In this document: piece by piece, positions 37,334 to 45,860 of the stretch
Layout: each line of letters starts with the position of its first letter
How positions within the stretch are numbered: the stretch's first letter is position 1
Origin: CANDOC01 sp965261725
GTDB taxonomy: Bacteria; Pseudomonadota; Gammaproteobacteria; Pseudomonadales; Endozoicomonadaceae
Reading direction: 5' to 3'
Assembly: GCA_965261725.1 (NCBI GenBank)
Contig: CBDHDU010000013.1
Span: 1 to 64,000 of the forward strand
DNA: 64,000 nt
Made by a program: the position numbers and the translations under genes
Notes under the pieces: model-generated
What the model saw: the letters and a program-made list of their open reading frames with translations, nothing else
Database searches by the model: none
What the model was told of the DNA's origin: nothing

Positions 37334-37593
37334 AAAAGTGTCCGGAAAACTCTTGCCATATCACTGCTTCATTTTCACCGGCCCCGGATGAAGGAATAAA
37401 AGCGCTTGCAAACAAAGCTATCAAGCTTGAAACGAAGGCACTTTTTATCTTTTTTTTGACCAGTTTCTTTGAATGGAGAAGAAAGTCATATGACGCTGAC
37501 GGGCTACCTGAGAAAGAGCTTTTATCATAGGTCAGACAATAGGTTTGAGTCTGACGTTTAGTGCAATCAAAAAGTTGCCGCGCAGCGGCCTAC

Positions 37594-38595
37594 GTTCAAG
37601 GAATCTGCAGTAAAACTGGCTGTAGAGTCTGATAAACCGGTGACAGAAACAGCCAGAGAGCTTGAGGTGAACGCTAACACCCTGCACACCTGGATTGCTA
37701 AGTATCACCGTCCTAAGGCTACCAGTAAGCCTCAGAAGAACGATGAGCATATATACGACGAACTCAAGCGTTTGCGCAAAGAGAACGCCAGACTGAAAGA
37801 AGAGCGAGCCATATTAAAAAAGGCGGCCGCCTTCTTTGCCAAAGAGTGTCACTGAAGTTTCAGTTCATCAGTGATAACCGGGAGCAATTCAGCCTCTCAG
37901 CGATGTGCCGGGTCATGTCGGTATCCCGTAGTGGCTACTATGAGTGGCTCTCTCGCCCGGTATCCAAGCGTTCTCAGGAGGATCAGGCATTGAAGGCAGA
38001 CATTCGGGAGATTCACGAAAAACACCGTCAGCGCTATGGGGCACGCCGTATTAAAAATGACCTTGCTGCTGGGATAAGCGCGTGCGTCTGTGGCGATATT
38101 ACGTATATCCCAACCCGGGAAGGTTGGCTCTACCTCTCCGTCTTCATTGACCTGTGCTCACGGGCTGTTGTGGGCTGGTCCATGAGTAGCAGGATGACAG
38201 CGACGCTGGTGACAGATTCTCTGCAGATGGCTATGTGGAAGCGCAGACCAAAAGCTGGCTTGCTGGTGCATAGCGATCGGGGCAGCCAGTATGTCTCAGA
38301 GTGCTACCAGAAGTTGTTGGGCGAAAATGAGTTTGTCTGTAGCATGAGCCGCAAAGGTAATTGCTGGGATAATGCGGTGGCTGAAAGCTTCTTCCACACA
38401 CTGAAAACTGAGCTGATTCATCATGAAGACTTCCAGACTAGAGAAGAGGCTCAGCAGGCCATATTTGAGTACATTGAAGTGTATTACAACCGCCAGAGAA
38501 AGCACTCAACTAACGGCTACCTTGCACCGTTCAAGTATGAACAACAGCTTGCCGAGGCAGCGTAAAAAAGTGTCCGGAAAACTCTTGCCATATCA
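37594..38595 (+). pseudogene. IS3 transposase genes of copy 2, deleted
   Basis: OrfA lacks its first 30 codons because of the upstream insert. OrfB (37846-38565, 239 aa) is still open but has lost about 60 residues between RRIKNDL and GDITYIP, replaced by a short unrelated filler (AAGISACVC). The three DDE residues remain, but the missing segment makes activity unlikely. Confidence 0.85.
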
Positions 38596-39132
38596 CTGGA
38601 AACATAGTTTCAAATCGGTTCAGGGCGGTTTTCCAATTCCGGATCAGCATCGTCCATTTTGTCGATGCTCTCTCCTTGGCCAGATAAATCACCTTCATCA
38701 CAGCATTATCTGTTGGGAAGATCTTACGCTGGCGTATGGACTTGCGGTTCACGCTGTTCAGCGACTCTATCGCGTTCGTCGTGTAAATCGCACGCCTGAT
38801 ATCATAAGGATAGTCGAACAGGGTAGTCAGGTTGTCCCAGTTGGCTCGCCATGATTTCCCGATAGAGGGGAATTGCTCGCCCCAGACCTGATCATAGGCG
38901 CTCAGCTCGGTTTCAGCCTCCTTAATAGTCGCTGACTGGTAAACCCGCTGCGACCGCTTTGTAGAATACGTATTTCTAAGCCCCTAACTGCCAACCTTTC
39001 TCCTGTCATTAAGACTGCAGGAGAAAAAACGTGGTTCAACCTGTAAGGCCCGGCTCCTGAATCACGTTGAAAAACTCGGTCATGATAGCCGTTGCAAATA
39101 CCTGCGGTTATTTTGATAGACAAAAGGCAACG

Positions 39133-40398
39133 TCATATTTTCTGCAGGCTGAGCTGATACCGGTCATGCCAGTAGTAGCTGAGTATCAGTAACTTCAGGG
39201 CAAATAAACTGATCAGTAAACCCGGTGCAAACAGGATGCCCCGGCTGCACAGCCATTCCAGTACGATGGGGGTTACTCCACCGAAAAGGGCAAACGCCAG
39301 ATTGTGACAAAAAGCAACACCGGAGTAGCGCGCCTCGGTTGGAAAAAGCTCAATGATTGCGACCTCGTAAATGCCCATGATTAACGACATTGCGATAATA
39401 ATTAAAATAAAAATAATCCATATCGCCAGTTCTGTATATGTGCTGTTGAGAATAAAAATGTATAAAAATGCGGTCGGTATAAGTAAAAAACTACCAGCCT
39501 TCATGAGTGGGAGTCTGCCGCTCCGATCGGATAATCTGGCAGCCAGAGGTGTCAGCAAAGTTAATAAAATAAAAACGGTGCTGCTTGTTAAATAAGTATT
39601 CGAAACACTCAGGCTGAGAAATTTCTGCTGGTAGTGTGGTAAGTAAAGCAATACCGATACAAAAACCGCCGGTACTGCTGCCAGAAAAGTGCCTTTGTAT
39701 AAGGCACCTCTATACTGTTTTATCGTTGCTTTGAATGGGGATTGCAGTTGTTTCCGGTGTTGCTGCATCTGCAAATATGCAGGTGTTTCGTTCAGGCTCC
39801 TGCGCAGCCAGAAACTGACCAGACCCAGGCTACTTCCAGTAAGGAATGCGAGTCGCCATGCCCACTCCTGTACCGCCTGCTCACTGAAGACGGAATACAA
39901 TAGCCAGACAAAACCTGAAGCCAGAATATTGCCTGAAGTTACGCCACAGATTATCAGCCCGGTTACCAGTCCCCGCCTGTTACCGGGACAGTGTTCAGAT
40001 GAAAAGACAACAGCGCCGGGAATTTCACCTCCCAGCGACAAGCCTTGAATAAGTCGTAACAGAAAAAGTAACAGTGTTGCCGTTATTCCCCAGCTATTGT
40101 AATTCGGCAATATCGCGATGCCCAGCGTGCTGGCAGACATCAGTATGATGGACCACTGGTAATATTTTTTGCGTCCGTAGCGATCCCCTGCATGGCTGAA
40201 GATCATGCCACCAAAGAACCGGGCCAGATAGCCCGCAAAAAAAAGCATTAAGACCGGCATGATGCTGCCAAAACCGGATTCTTCCGGGAAGAAATTAACA
40301 GCCAGTACCGGTGCCAGAAAGATAAGCAGGGTGAAATCAAAAAATTCCAGCGCTGCGCTTAATGTCGTTATTACTCTCAGCCGGGTATAAGTGTTCAC
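39133..40398 (-). CDS. MFS transporter, metabolite:H+ symporter (MHS) type
   Basis: 421 aa, twelve hydrophobic segments. The family motifs are ALEFFDFTLLIFLAPVLA in TM1, GDRYGRKKYYQWSI, RLIQGLSLGGEIPGAVVF and the ending region LFPTEARYSGVAFCHNLAFALFGG. These fit the ProP/MHS family of organic acid or osmolyte symporters. It is divergent from the copper-type TonB receptor, with a palindromic MITE in between. The 170 bases downstream (38966-39132) hold nothing recognised. Confidence 0.85.
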   Translation of the reverse strand: MNTYTRLRVITTLSAALEFFDFTLLIFLAPVLAVNFFPEESGFGSIMPVLMLFFAGYLARFFGGMIFSHAGDRYGRKKYYQWSIILMSASTLGIAILPNYNSWGITATLLLFLLRLIQGLSLGGEIPGAVVFSSEHCPGNRRGLVTGLIICGVTSGNILASGFVWLLYSVFSEQAVQEWAWRLAFLTGSSLGLVSFWLRRSLNETPAYLQMQQHRKQLQSPFKATIKQYRGALYKGTFLAAVPAVFVSVLLYLPHYQQKFLSLSVSNTYLTSSTVFILLTLLTPLAARLSDRSGRLPLMKAGSFLLIPTAFLYIFILNSTYTELAIWIIFILIIIAMSLIMGIYEVAIIELFPTEARYSGVAFCHNLAFALFGGVTPIVLEWLCSRGILFAPGLLISLFALKLLILSYYWHDRYQLSLQKI

Positions 40399-40440
40399 TC
40401 GGAGTGTCCTGTTTCTTACAGATCAAGGCAGGGTAGCCGG

Positions 40441-40708
40441 TTAGGGGGTGTTGAGGTTTTATCGCGTGCTCAGCTCAAGCCAGAGCTTTCGTGACTAGAC
40501 GCAGTAGCGTAGGAATACCCATGTCTTCCAAGCTGCTGCAACAACGGCACGGGAGCTCTGGCTTGAGCCCTTCGGGTGGTTCGTAAAATGGCCTTCCGAC
40601 TGCGTTGGACTGGCTTGATGTAGAACAACTACACCTGACACCAGTCCGCCTTGCGGAAGACCATTTTACGAACCACTGAGCTCGCGATAAAACCTCAACA
40701 CCCCCTAA
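40441..40708. mobile_element. 268-bp palindromic MITE
   Basis: Perfect 26-bp terminal inverted repeats start TTAGGGGGTGTTGAGG. Inside are two further inverted pairs: GCTCAAGCCAGAGCT with AGCTCTGGCTTGAGC on the left, and GTGGTTCGTAAAATGG with its inverse on the right. The element thus folds into a long cruciform. A TTA/TAA pair at the ends is compatible with TA-target insertion. No full-length relative is in the window. It lies between the divergent MFS and TonB-receptor genes. Confidence 0.85.
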
Positions 40709-40833
40709 TAACAACTCGGGCCCTTGTGATTATTTTGTCTACACTTCAAGCCTGTTATGACATCAGGAAATATTTAATGGTTCCTGATCTCTCTCTTTCT
40801 CTTAATAAAAATAACAGCAGACAGGAATACCGC

Positions 40834-42867
40834 ATGCGAGCCGTCATCGTATTATGGACTGGTTGTTATCTTGGATTATTGAATGTCAGTGCTGTTGGTG
40901 AATCACTGGTTATTGATGTACATGCACCAGATTCGATGGCATCCACTTCTGCATTGTATGACTCTGTGCTGAACAATCGAAATGCCTCTGATGCCGGTGA
41001 TGCGCTTAATAGCCTTTCCGGAGTAGAAAGTGCCCGTAAAGGTGGCCGGGGATTTGAACCGGTGATTCACGGGCAGCAACAAAGCCGGATTAATGTGCTG
41101 ACCGATGGCACTCGCGCTGTCGGTGCCTGTCCCTCCCGAATGGACCCGCCCACCGGACAGTTCAGCCCGGCAGGTTATGATCATGTGACCTTGCTGCGTG
41201 GGGTTTCCACTCTGCAGTACGGTGCGAGTGCCAGTGGGGGAACCCTGCTATTTGAGAGGGATCGTTACGACTTTCATCAAACTCATAATTCAGGCCACGT
41301 TACAGGCGACTACAAAAGTAACGGTGACTCATGGAACAGTGAGTTTGACTGGCAGTTTGGTAATACATCCGGATTACTGCGCCTGTATGGCGATTATACC
41401 GATAACAGCAACTACCATGATGGTAATGGCAATACCGTCAGTGCCGCCTGGAAAGGTCAGTCGGGTGGAGCCTTGCTTGCTTTGCCTTTACCGGCCTCTT
41501 CACGTATTGAACTTAATGTAGAAGCTGTACGTGATAAAAATCTGCTTTATGCCGGTAATGGTATGGACGCGCCCTATGCCGATACGGATACCTGGCGGCT
41601 GTTGTTCCGGCGGGATGAGTCTCTGGGAATTTTCGATATACTGGAATTTAACTTGTGGCATACGGATATCAGCCACTTAATGGATGATTACAGTCTGCGA
41701 GATCGCAAACCTCAAAATATTTATGGTGCCCGTACACCTTCAACAGCAGAAACGTTAGGTGCACGCTTTATTGGTACTGTTGAGTATGAGCTGTTGACTT
41801 GCAGTTTGGGTATCGATTGGCTGGAAACAGCACAAAATGCCCGGCGCTGGAAAGTTGATAAATCAGGGAAACAGCCCGATAAGCTGACTTCGCTGTTATG
41901 GCCTGATGTACAGGTAAAGCAGTTCGGTATTTTCTCTGAATTTGATTATGACATTGATACAAACAACAGTCTAAAAGCAGGGGTAAGAGTTGATTCCGTC
42001 ACTATTGAAGCCCGTAAAAGCAGCCAGCCCGCATTAGGTAAAGCTAATCCGGAAAGCCTGTATAAGAAGTATTACAACACCGTCAGAGATCATCGCCGCG
42101 ATAACAATATCAGTGCATTGCTGAGCTGGAGTCACCAATTAAATCCGACTGACAACCTCACACTCAAAACATCACGAACCCAACGCAGCCCCGATGCCAC
42201 GGAAAGTTATCTGGCCTCTTTTGGTGGCTGTTGTAGCGGCAATGGCAGTTGGATCGGTAATCCAGAGCTGAATAATGAAACCCATCAGCAATATTCTCTG
42301 GATTTTGAACATCAGGATCACTGCTGGAACTGGCAGGCAGGCATCTGGCTGGATACGGTCAATGACTATATTGAGCGTTACCAGAAAAATGGCGTGACGC
42401 TTTATCGTAATACCAATGCCCAGCACTGGGGGGCTGATTTAAGTGGTGATTATCTGCTAACCGAACACTGGCGTCTGCGGGCTGGCAGTAGCTGGGTATG
42501 TGGCAGGGATACCTCTGAAAGTCACGATTTGGCACAGATACCACCGCTGGAATTGAAGTTGGGTGTCGATTATTTCTACCAGCGCTGGCATGGAAGCCTT
42601 GACTGGTGGCTGGCAGCCAAACAGGCTGATATTGATCCTGCCAGTGGTTTAGATCCGGGTAAAACACCGGGTTATGGCGTGCTGCACTTCAGCGGTCGTT
42701 GCGATATTACTCAGACACTGCAATTACAGGCAGGTATCGAGAACCTGTTTGATAAAACCTGGACCCGGCATATTAACAGCGCTTCCCGTGATCCTTTTGC
42801 CAGTCAGGCGGTGAGAGTCAATGAACCGGGAAGGAGGCTGTGGGTAAAAGCAATATATCGTTGGTAA
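40834..42867 (+). CDS. TonB-dependent outer membrane copper receptor (OprC/NosA type)
   Basis: 677 aa from the ATG at 40834 (MRAVIVLWTGCYLGLLN... signal peptide, AGGA upstream); the longer frame to 40651 runs into the MITE. The plug domain has DAGDALNSLSGVESARKGGRGFEPVIHG and GACPSRMDPPTGQFSP, the mark of the TonB-copper receptor family; the C-x3-M pair in CPSRM matches the copper ligands known for OprC. The barrel ends RLWVKAIYRW with a C-terminal aromatic residue. Takes up copper across the outer membrane. Confidence 0.88.
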   Translation: MRAVIVLWTGCYLGLLNVSAVGESLVIDVHAPDSMASTSALYDSVLNNRNASDAGDALNSLSGVESARKGGRGFEPVIHGQQQSRINVLTDGTRAVGACPSRMDPPTGQFSPAGYDHVTLLRGVSTLQYGASASGGTLLFERDRYDFHQTHNSGHVTGDYKSNGDSWNSEFDWQFGNTSGLLRLYGDYTDNSNYHDGNGNTVSAAWKGQSGGALLALPLPASSRIELNVEAVRDKNLLYAGNGMDAPYADTDTWRLLFRRDESLGIFDILEFNLWHTDISHLMDDYSLRDRKPQNIYGARTPSTAETLGARFIGTVEYELLTCSLGIDWLETAQNARRWKVDKSGKQPDKLTSLLWPDVQVKQFGIFSEFDYDIDTNNSLKAGVRVDSVTIEARKSSQPALGKANPESLYKKYYNTVRDHRRDNNISALLSWSHQLNPTDNLTLKTSRTQRSPDATESYLASFGGCCSGNGSWIGNPELNNETHQQYSLDFEHQDHCWNWQAGIWLDTVNDYIERYQKNGVTLYRNTNAQHWGADLSGDYLLTEHWRLRAGSSWVCGRDTSESHDLAQIPPLELKLGVDYFYQRWHGSLDWWLAAKQADIDPASGLDPGKTPGYGVLHFSGRCDITQTLQLQAGIENLFDKTWTRHINSASRDPFASQAVRVNEPGRRLWVKAIYRW

Positions 42868-42870
42868 TGA

Positions 42871-42898
42871 TTGCGGTTTGACAGCTTCTACGTATAAT
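42871..42898 (+). promoter_or_regulatory. candidate sigma-70 promoter for yciO
   Basis: TTGCGG (42871-42876) and TATAAT (42893-42898) with a 16-base spacer, 160 bases before the yciO start. Starts just after the receptor gene stop. Confidence 0.5.
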
Positions 42899-43057
42899 CC
42901 CGCGCCGACGGAGAGAGCGATATTTTATCAGCAGGCATATGTCGTGGATATAAGTTAACGGCAGGGTGCCCTTACGTTTTGCTGGCTGCTGTAGTAAGTA
43001 TGCACGGTTGTTTCCCAAAATCACTTTTCTTATATCAAAAGCGTCAGGGCCTACCGG

Positions 43058-43681
43058 ATGAGTCAGTTTTTCAGAATGCACCCGGATACACCACAGCAGC
43101 GTCTGATCCGTCATGCGGTTGAGATATTGTACAAGGGCGGGGTCATTGCATATCCGACCGATTCAGCCTATGCCCTTGGCTGTATTATGGGCGAAAAAAA
43201 ATCGCTGGATAAAATCCGCCAGATTCGCCAGTTGGGCGATAAACATAACTTCTCAATTATTTGCCGGGATCTGTCTGAACTGGCAACTTATGCCAAGGTT
43301 GATAACTCTCTCTACCGGCTGTTGAAAGCCCATACGCCGGGTGCCTATACGTTTATCCTGAATGCCACAACAGAAGTACCTCGTCGCCTTATGCATCCAA
43401 AGCGCCGGACGATAGGCTTACGCGTTCCCGAGCATACTATCACTCAGGCATTACTTGCTGAACTGGGTGAACCTTTGATGAGTACATCATTGATAATGCC
43501 GGGTGATGAAGAACCGCAGATTGATCCCGAAGAAATCCGCGACAAGCTGGAACATCAGTTGGATTTGATTATTGATGGTGGGCGCTGTGGTCTTGATCCG
43601 ACAACGATTGTCAGCCTGACCGGCGGTGTGCCGGAAATCATTCGTGAGGGTGTGGGTGACCCCGCCCCTTTTCTTGACTGA
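43058..43681 (+). CDS. yciO: YciO, YrdC/Sua5-fold protein
   Basis: 207 aa, one residue longer than E. coli YciO and very similar: MSQFF...HPDTPQQRLI, GGVIAYPTDSAYALGC, TPGAYTFILNATTEVPRR, REGVGDPAPFL. The YrdC fold binds ATP and RNA; related TsaC/Sua5 enzymes make threonylcarbamoyl-adenylate, whereas the role of YciO is less settled. In many gammaproteobacteria it follows rnm directly; here 13.7 kb of accessory DNA lies between them. Confidence 0.93.
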   Translation: MSQFFRMHPDTPQQRLIRHAVEILYKGGVIAYPTDSAYALGCIMGEKKSLDKIRQIRQLGDKHNFSIICRDLSELATYAKVDNSLYRLLKAHTPGAYTFILNATTEVPRRLMHPKRRTIGLRVPEHTITQALLAELGEPLMSTSLIMPGDEEPQIDPEEIRDKLEHQLDLIIDGGRCGLDPTTIVSLTGGVPEIIREGVGDPAPFLD

Positions 43682-43872
43682 CGGGTCGTAATATGTCCTC
43701 AAAACAGCCCTGAAATGCGGCTGGATTGCTGTTTAAACTGCTGATACTCTCGAATCTTCTGGGATGAGCTGTACAGATTTTGTTGTGGTTTATTAACCAT
43801 AACGAATCTCTTATATCGCCATAAATACAAAAATAATCCGCGATATAAAAACAAGAATAAAAGAGGGACAGC

Positions 43873-45822
43873 ATGACGGAAGTTGCTATTTATCCGGTAA
43901 AACCGGAGGCGAAGTCGTCGACCTTGGCGGACAATGACCGCTACCTTGCCATGTATGAACAGTCGGTGGCGGATCCGGAAGGGTTCTGGAAAGAACAGGC
44001 GCAGCGACTGGACTGGTTTAAACCTTTCACACAGGTAAAGGATGTTTCCTTTGTCAAAGACGACCTTCATATTAAGTGGTTTTATGACGGCACCCTGAAT
44101 GCGTCATATAACAGCCTTGACCGCCATCTTGAAGAACACGGTGATACCACCGCCATTATCTGGGAACCCGATGAGCCGGGTCCGGCACGGAAAATATCAT
44201 ACCGCGAACTGCATGAAATGGTTTTCCGTCTTGCCAGTGGTTTGAAAAGTCTTGGTGTTAAGAAAGGTGATGTTGTTGCCATCTATATGCCAATGATTGT
44301 TGAAGCCACTGTAGCAATGCTTGCCTGTAGCCGTATTGGTGCGATTCACTCAGTTGTATTTGGTGGTTTTTCCCCTGACGCACTGGCAGGGCGAATAGTT
44401 GATTCCAGTGCCAAAGTGGTACTGACAGCAGACGAAGGTGTTCGTGGCGGAAAAAAAGTACCTTTGAAAGCCAATGTCGATCAGGCACTGGCTAATCCGG
44501 ATGTCACGTCCATTCAGAATGTTGTTGTCTATCGACATACTGAAGCTGCAATCGAATGGAATGAAAAGCGTGATATTGACTGGAAAACGCTGACAGCGGC
44601 GGCCTCTGCTGAATGTCCTCCGGAAGAAATGAATGCTGAAGATCCGCTGTTTATCCTTTATACCTCAGGGTCAACAGGCAAACCCAAGGGTGTGTTGCAT
44701 ACAACCGGCGGTTACCTGACCTATGCATCAATCACCCATCAATATGTTTTTGATTACAGACAGGGAGATGTGTACTGGTGTAATGCGGATGTTGGTTGGA
44801 TTACCGGTCATTCTTATGTGACATATGGACCGCTGTTAAATGGCGCAACATTGGTAATGCATGAAGGTGTGCCTAACTATCCAGCAGTTAACCGCATCAG
44901 CCAGATTGTCGACAAACATCAGGTCAATATTCTTTATATTGCGCCAACAGCCATTCGGGCGCTGATGGCGGATGGCGATCAGGCTGTAGAAGGTACCCAT
45001 CGTTCCAGTCTGCGGTTGCTGGGCACCGTCGGTGAACCGATTAATCCGGAAGCCTGGTACTGGTATTACAAAACGGTCGGTGATGAACGCTGCCCGATTG
45101 TTGATACCTGGTGGCAGACAGAAACCGGTGCAGCAATGATTACGCCTTTGCCCGGTGCAACCGATCTCAAACCGGGTTCTGCAACGCGGCCGTTCTTTGG
45201 TGTACAGCCCGCACTGGTTGATAATGAAGGCAACTCACTGGAAGGCGCAGCCGATGGCAATCTGGTAATCCTTGATAGCTGGCCGGGACAGGCACGTACT
45301 GTATTCGGGGATCATGAGCGCTTTATCCAGACTTATTTCTCTACCTTCGATGGCATGTATTGCACCGGTGATGGAGCCAAACGAGATGAAGATGGCTACT
45401 ACTGGATTACCGGCCGGGTTGATGATGTGCTGAATGTATCCGGGCACCGGATGGGAACAGCAGAAATCGAATCAGCACTGGTGGCGCATATGAATGTGGC
45501 AGAAGCAGCGGTGGTTGGTTATCCCCATGAGACTAAAGGGCAGGGGATTTATGTGTATGTCACCCTGAATCATGATGTTGCGTATGACGAAAGCCTGAAA
45601 AAAGAACTGAAAGGCTGGGTGCGTAAGGAGATTGGTCCTATCGCAACACCGGATGTGATTCAGTGGGCGCCGGGTCTGCCAAAAACGCGTTCAGGTAAAA
45701 TTATGAGAAGAATTTTACGGAAAATTGCAACGGGAGATTATGATAGTTTAGGTGATACCTCTACCCTTGCTGATCCCAGTGTTGTAAATGATCTTGTTTC
45801 TGAGCGGCAAGACATAAATTAA
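43873..45822 (+). CDS. acs: acetyl-CoA synthetase
   Basis: 649 aa, the normal length. AMP-binding motifs are intact: YTSGSTGKPKGV near residue 264, WWQTETGA, GDGAKRDEDGYYWITGRVDDVLNVSGHRMGTAEIE, and the C-terminal PKTRSGKIMRRILR with the regulatory lysine near 608. Converts acetate, ATP and CoA to acetyl-CoA. Good GAGGG ribosome site before the ATG. Single gene. Confidence 0.97.
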   Translation: MTEVAIYPVKPEAKSSTLADNDRYLAMYEQSVADPEGFWKEQAQRLDWFKPFTQVKDVSFVKDDLHIKWFYDGTLNASYNSLDRHLEEHGDTTAIIWEPDEPGPARKISYRELHEMVFRLASGLKSLGVKKGDVVAIYMPMIVEATVAMLACSRIGAIHSVVFGGFSPDALAGRIVDSSAKVVLTADEGVRGGKKVPLKANVDQALANPDVTSIQNVVVYRHTEAAIEWNEKRDIDWKTLTAAASAECPPEEMNAEDPLFILYTSGSTGKPKGVLHTTGGYLTYASITHQYVFDYRQGDVYWCNADVGWITGHSYVTYGPLLNGATLVMHEGVPNYPAVNRISQIVDKHQVNILYIAPTAIRALMADGDQAVEGTHRSSLRLLGTVGEPINPEAWYWYYKTVGDERCPIVDTWWQTETGAAMITPLPGATDLKPGSATRPFFGVQPALVDNEGNSLEGAADGNLVILDSWPGQARTVFGDHERFIQTYFSTFDGMYCTGDGAKRDEDGYYWITGRVDDVLNVSGHRMGTAEIESALVAHMNVAEAAVVGYPHETKGQGIYVYVTLNHDVAYDESLKKELKGWVRKEIGPIATPDVIQWAPGLPKTRSGKIMRRILRKIATGDYDSLGDTSTLADPSVVNDLVSERQDIN

Positions 45823-45831
45823 ATTATTTAA

Positions 45832-45860
45832 ATCACTGCCGTGTTTTTCATGGTAGTGAT
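45832..45860 (+). terminator. hairpin after acs
   Basis: 9-bp stem ATCACTGCC / GGTAGTGAT with one G-U pair and an 11-base loop, ten bases after the acs stop. No T run follows, so it is a weak candidate. Confidence 0.35.

Larger units (their letters stand above)
36107..37363 (+). mobile_element. IS3-family element, copy 1, complete
   Basis: 1257 bp with ends TGAAGTGGTTATAG... and TGATATGGCAAGAG... (imperfect inverted repeat, then TCCGGACAC shared). The 4-bp repeat CTGC flanks it at 36103-36106 and 37364-37367. It lies inside the zinc-finger gene. Confidence 0.92.
35636..37489 (-). pseudogene. exported C2H2 zinc-finger protein, split by IS3 copy 1
   Basis: Removing IS3 copy 1 and one CTGC repeat gives a 197-aa reading from the ATG at 37489 if one base is added to an A8 run near 37452. 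The start (MTFFSIQRNWSKKKIKSAFV, then SSLIALFASAFIPSSG) looks like a signal peptide. Next come an acidic middle with IKQEPPDDDEEE, two C2H2 fingers (CSLCQKYYKTAASLASHIRASH and CTQCQP...HKFRKH) and the basic end KHRKRKRLAEEDD. C2H2 fingers of this kind are typical of eukaryotes. The present state is inactive: IS3 insertion plus a frameshift. Function unknown; a host-directed effector is a guess. Confidence 0.7.
34167..37593 (-). mobile_element. IS91-bearing insert carrying a zinc-finger gene
   Basis: This 3.4-kb segment lies between two copies of GTTCA (34162-34166 and 37594-37598) that occur once in the intact IS3 copies. It holds an IS91 transposase gene, then the zinc-finger gene and 104 bases of its leader. 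The two ends have no inverted repeat, as expected for a rolling-circle element. GTTC (or GAAC on the other strand) is the known IS91 target tetranucleotide, and IS91 can carry adjacent DNA by one-ended transposition. Assignment of the whole segment to one event is inferred. Confidence 0.65.
34060..38595 (+). mobile_element. IS3-family element, copy 2, split and partly deleted
   Basis: The left end starts TGAAGTGGTTATAG at 34060 and runs 107 bases. The right part resumes at 37594 (GTTCAAGG) and ends CCATATCA at 38595. The 4-bp repeat CTGG flanks the whole at 34056-34059 and 38596-38599, proving that both parts belong to one element. GTTCA occurs at both internal junctions. The element was therefore interrupted by the insert 34167-37593. 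Confidence 0.88.
34001..38975 (-). mobile_element. IS256-family remnant, split by IS3 copy 2
   Basis: Minus-strand text near 38600-38945 reads YQSATIKEAETELSAYDQVW, FPSIGKSWRANWDNLTTLF, IYTTNAIESLNS, KWTMLIRNWKTALNRFETMFP, the C-terminal part of a Mutator/IS256 transposase. Removing the IS3 copy and one CTGG repeat joins this to 34059-34039, giving the natural ending FPDRFRV-stop. The left end at 34001 (GAGCCTGTAAATAATTCTG) looks like an IS256 terminus. The N-terminal two thirds are missing. Confidence 0.82.

Noticed and set aside
40651..40833. N-terminal 61-residue extension of the TonB receptor
   Set aside because: It is encoded partly by the MITE, and a proper signal peptide with ribosome site begins at 40834.
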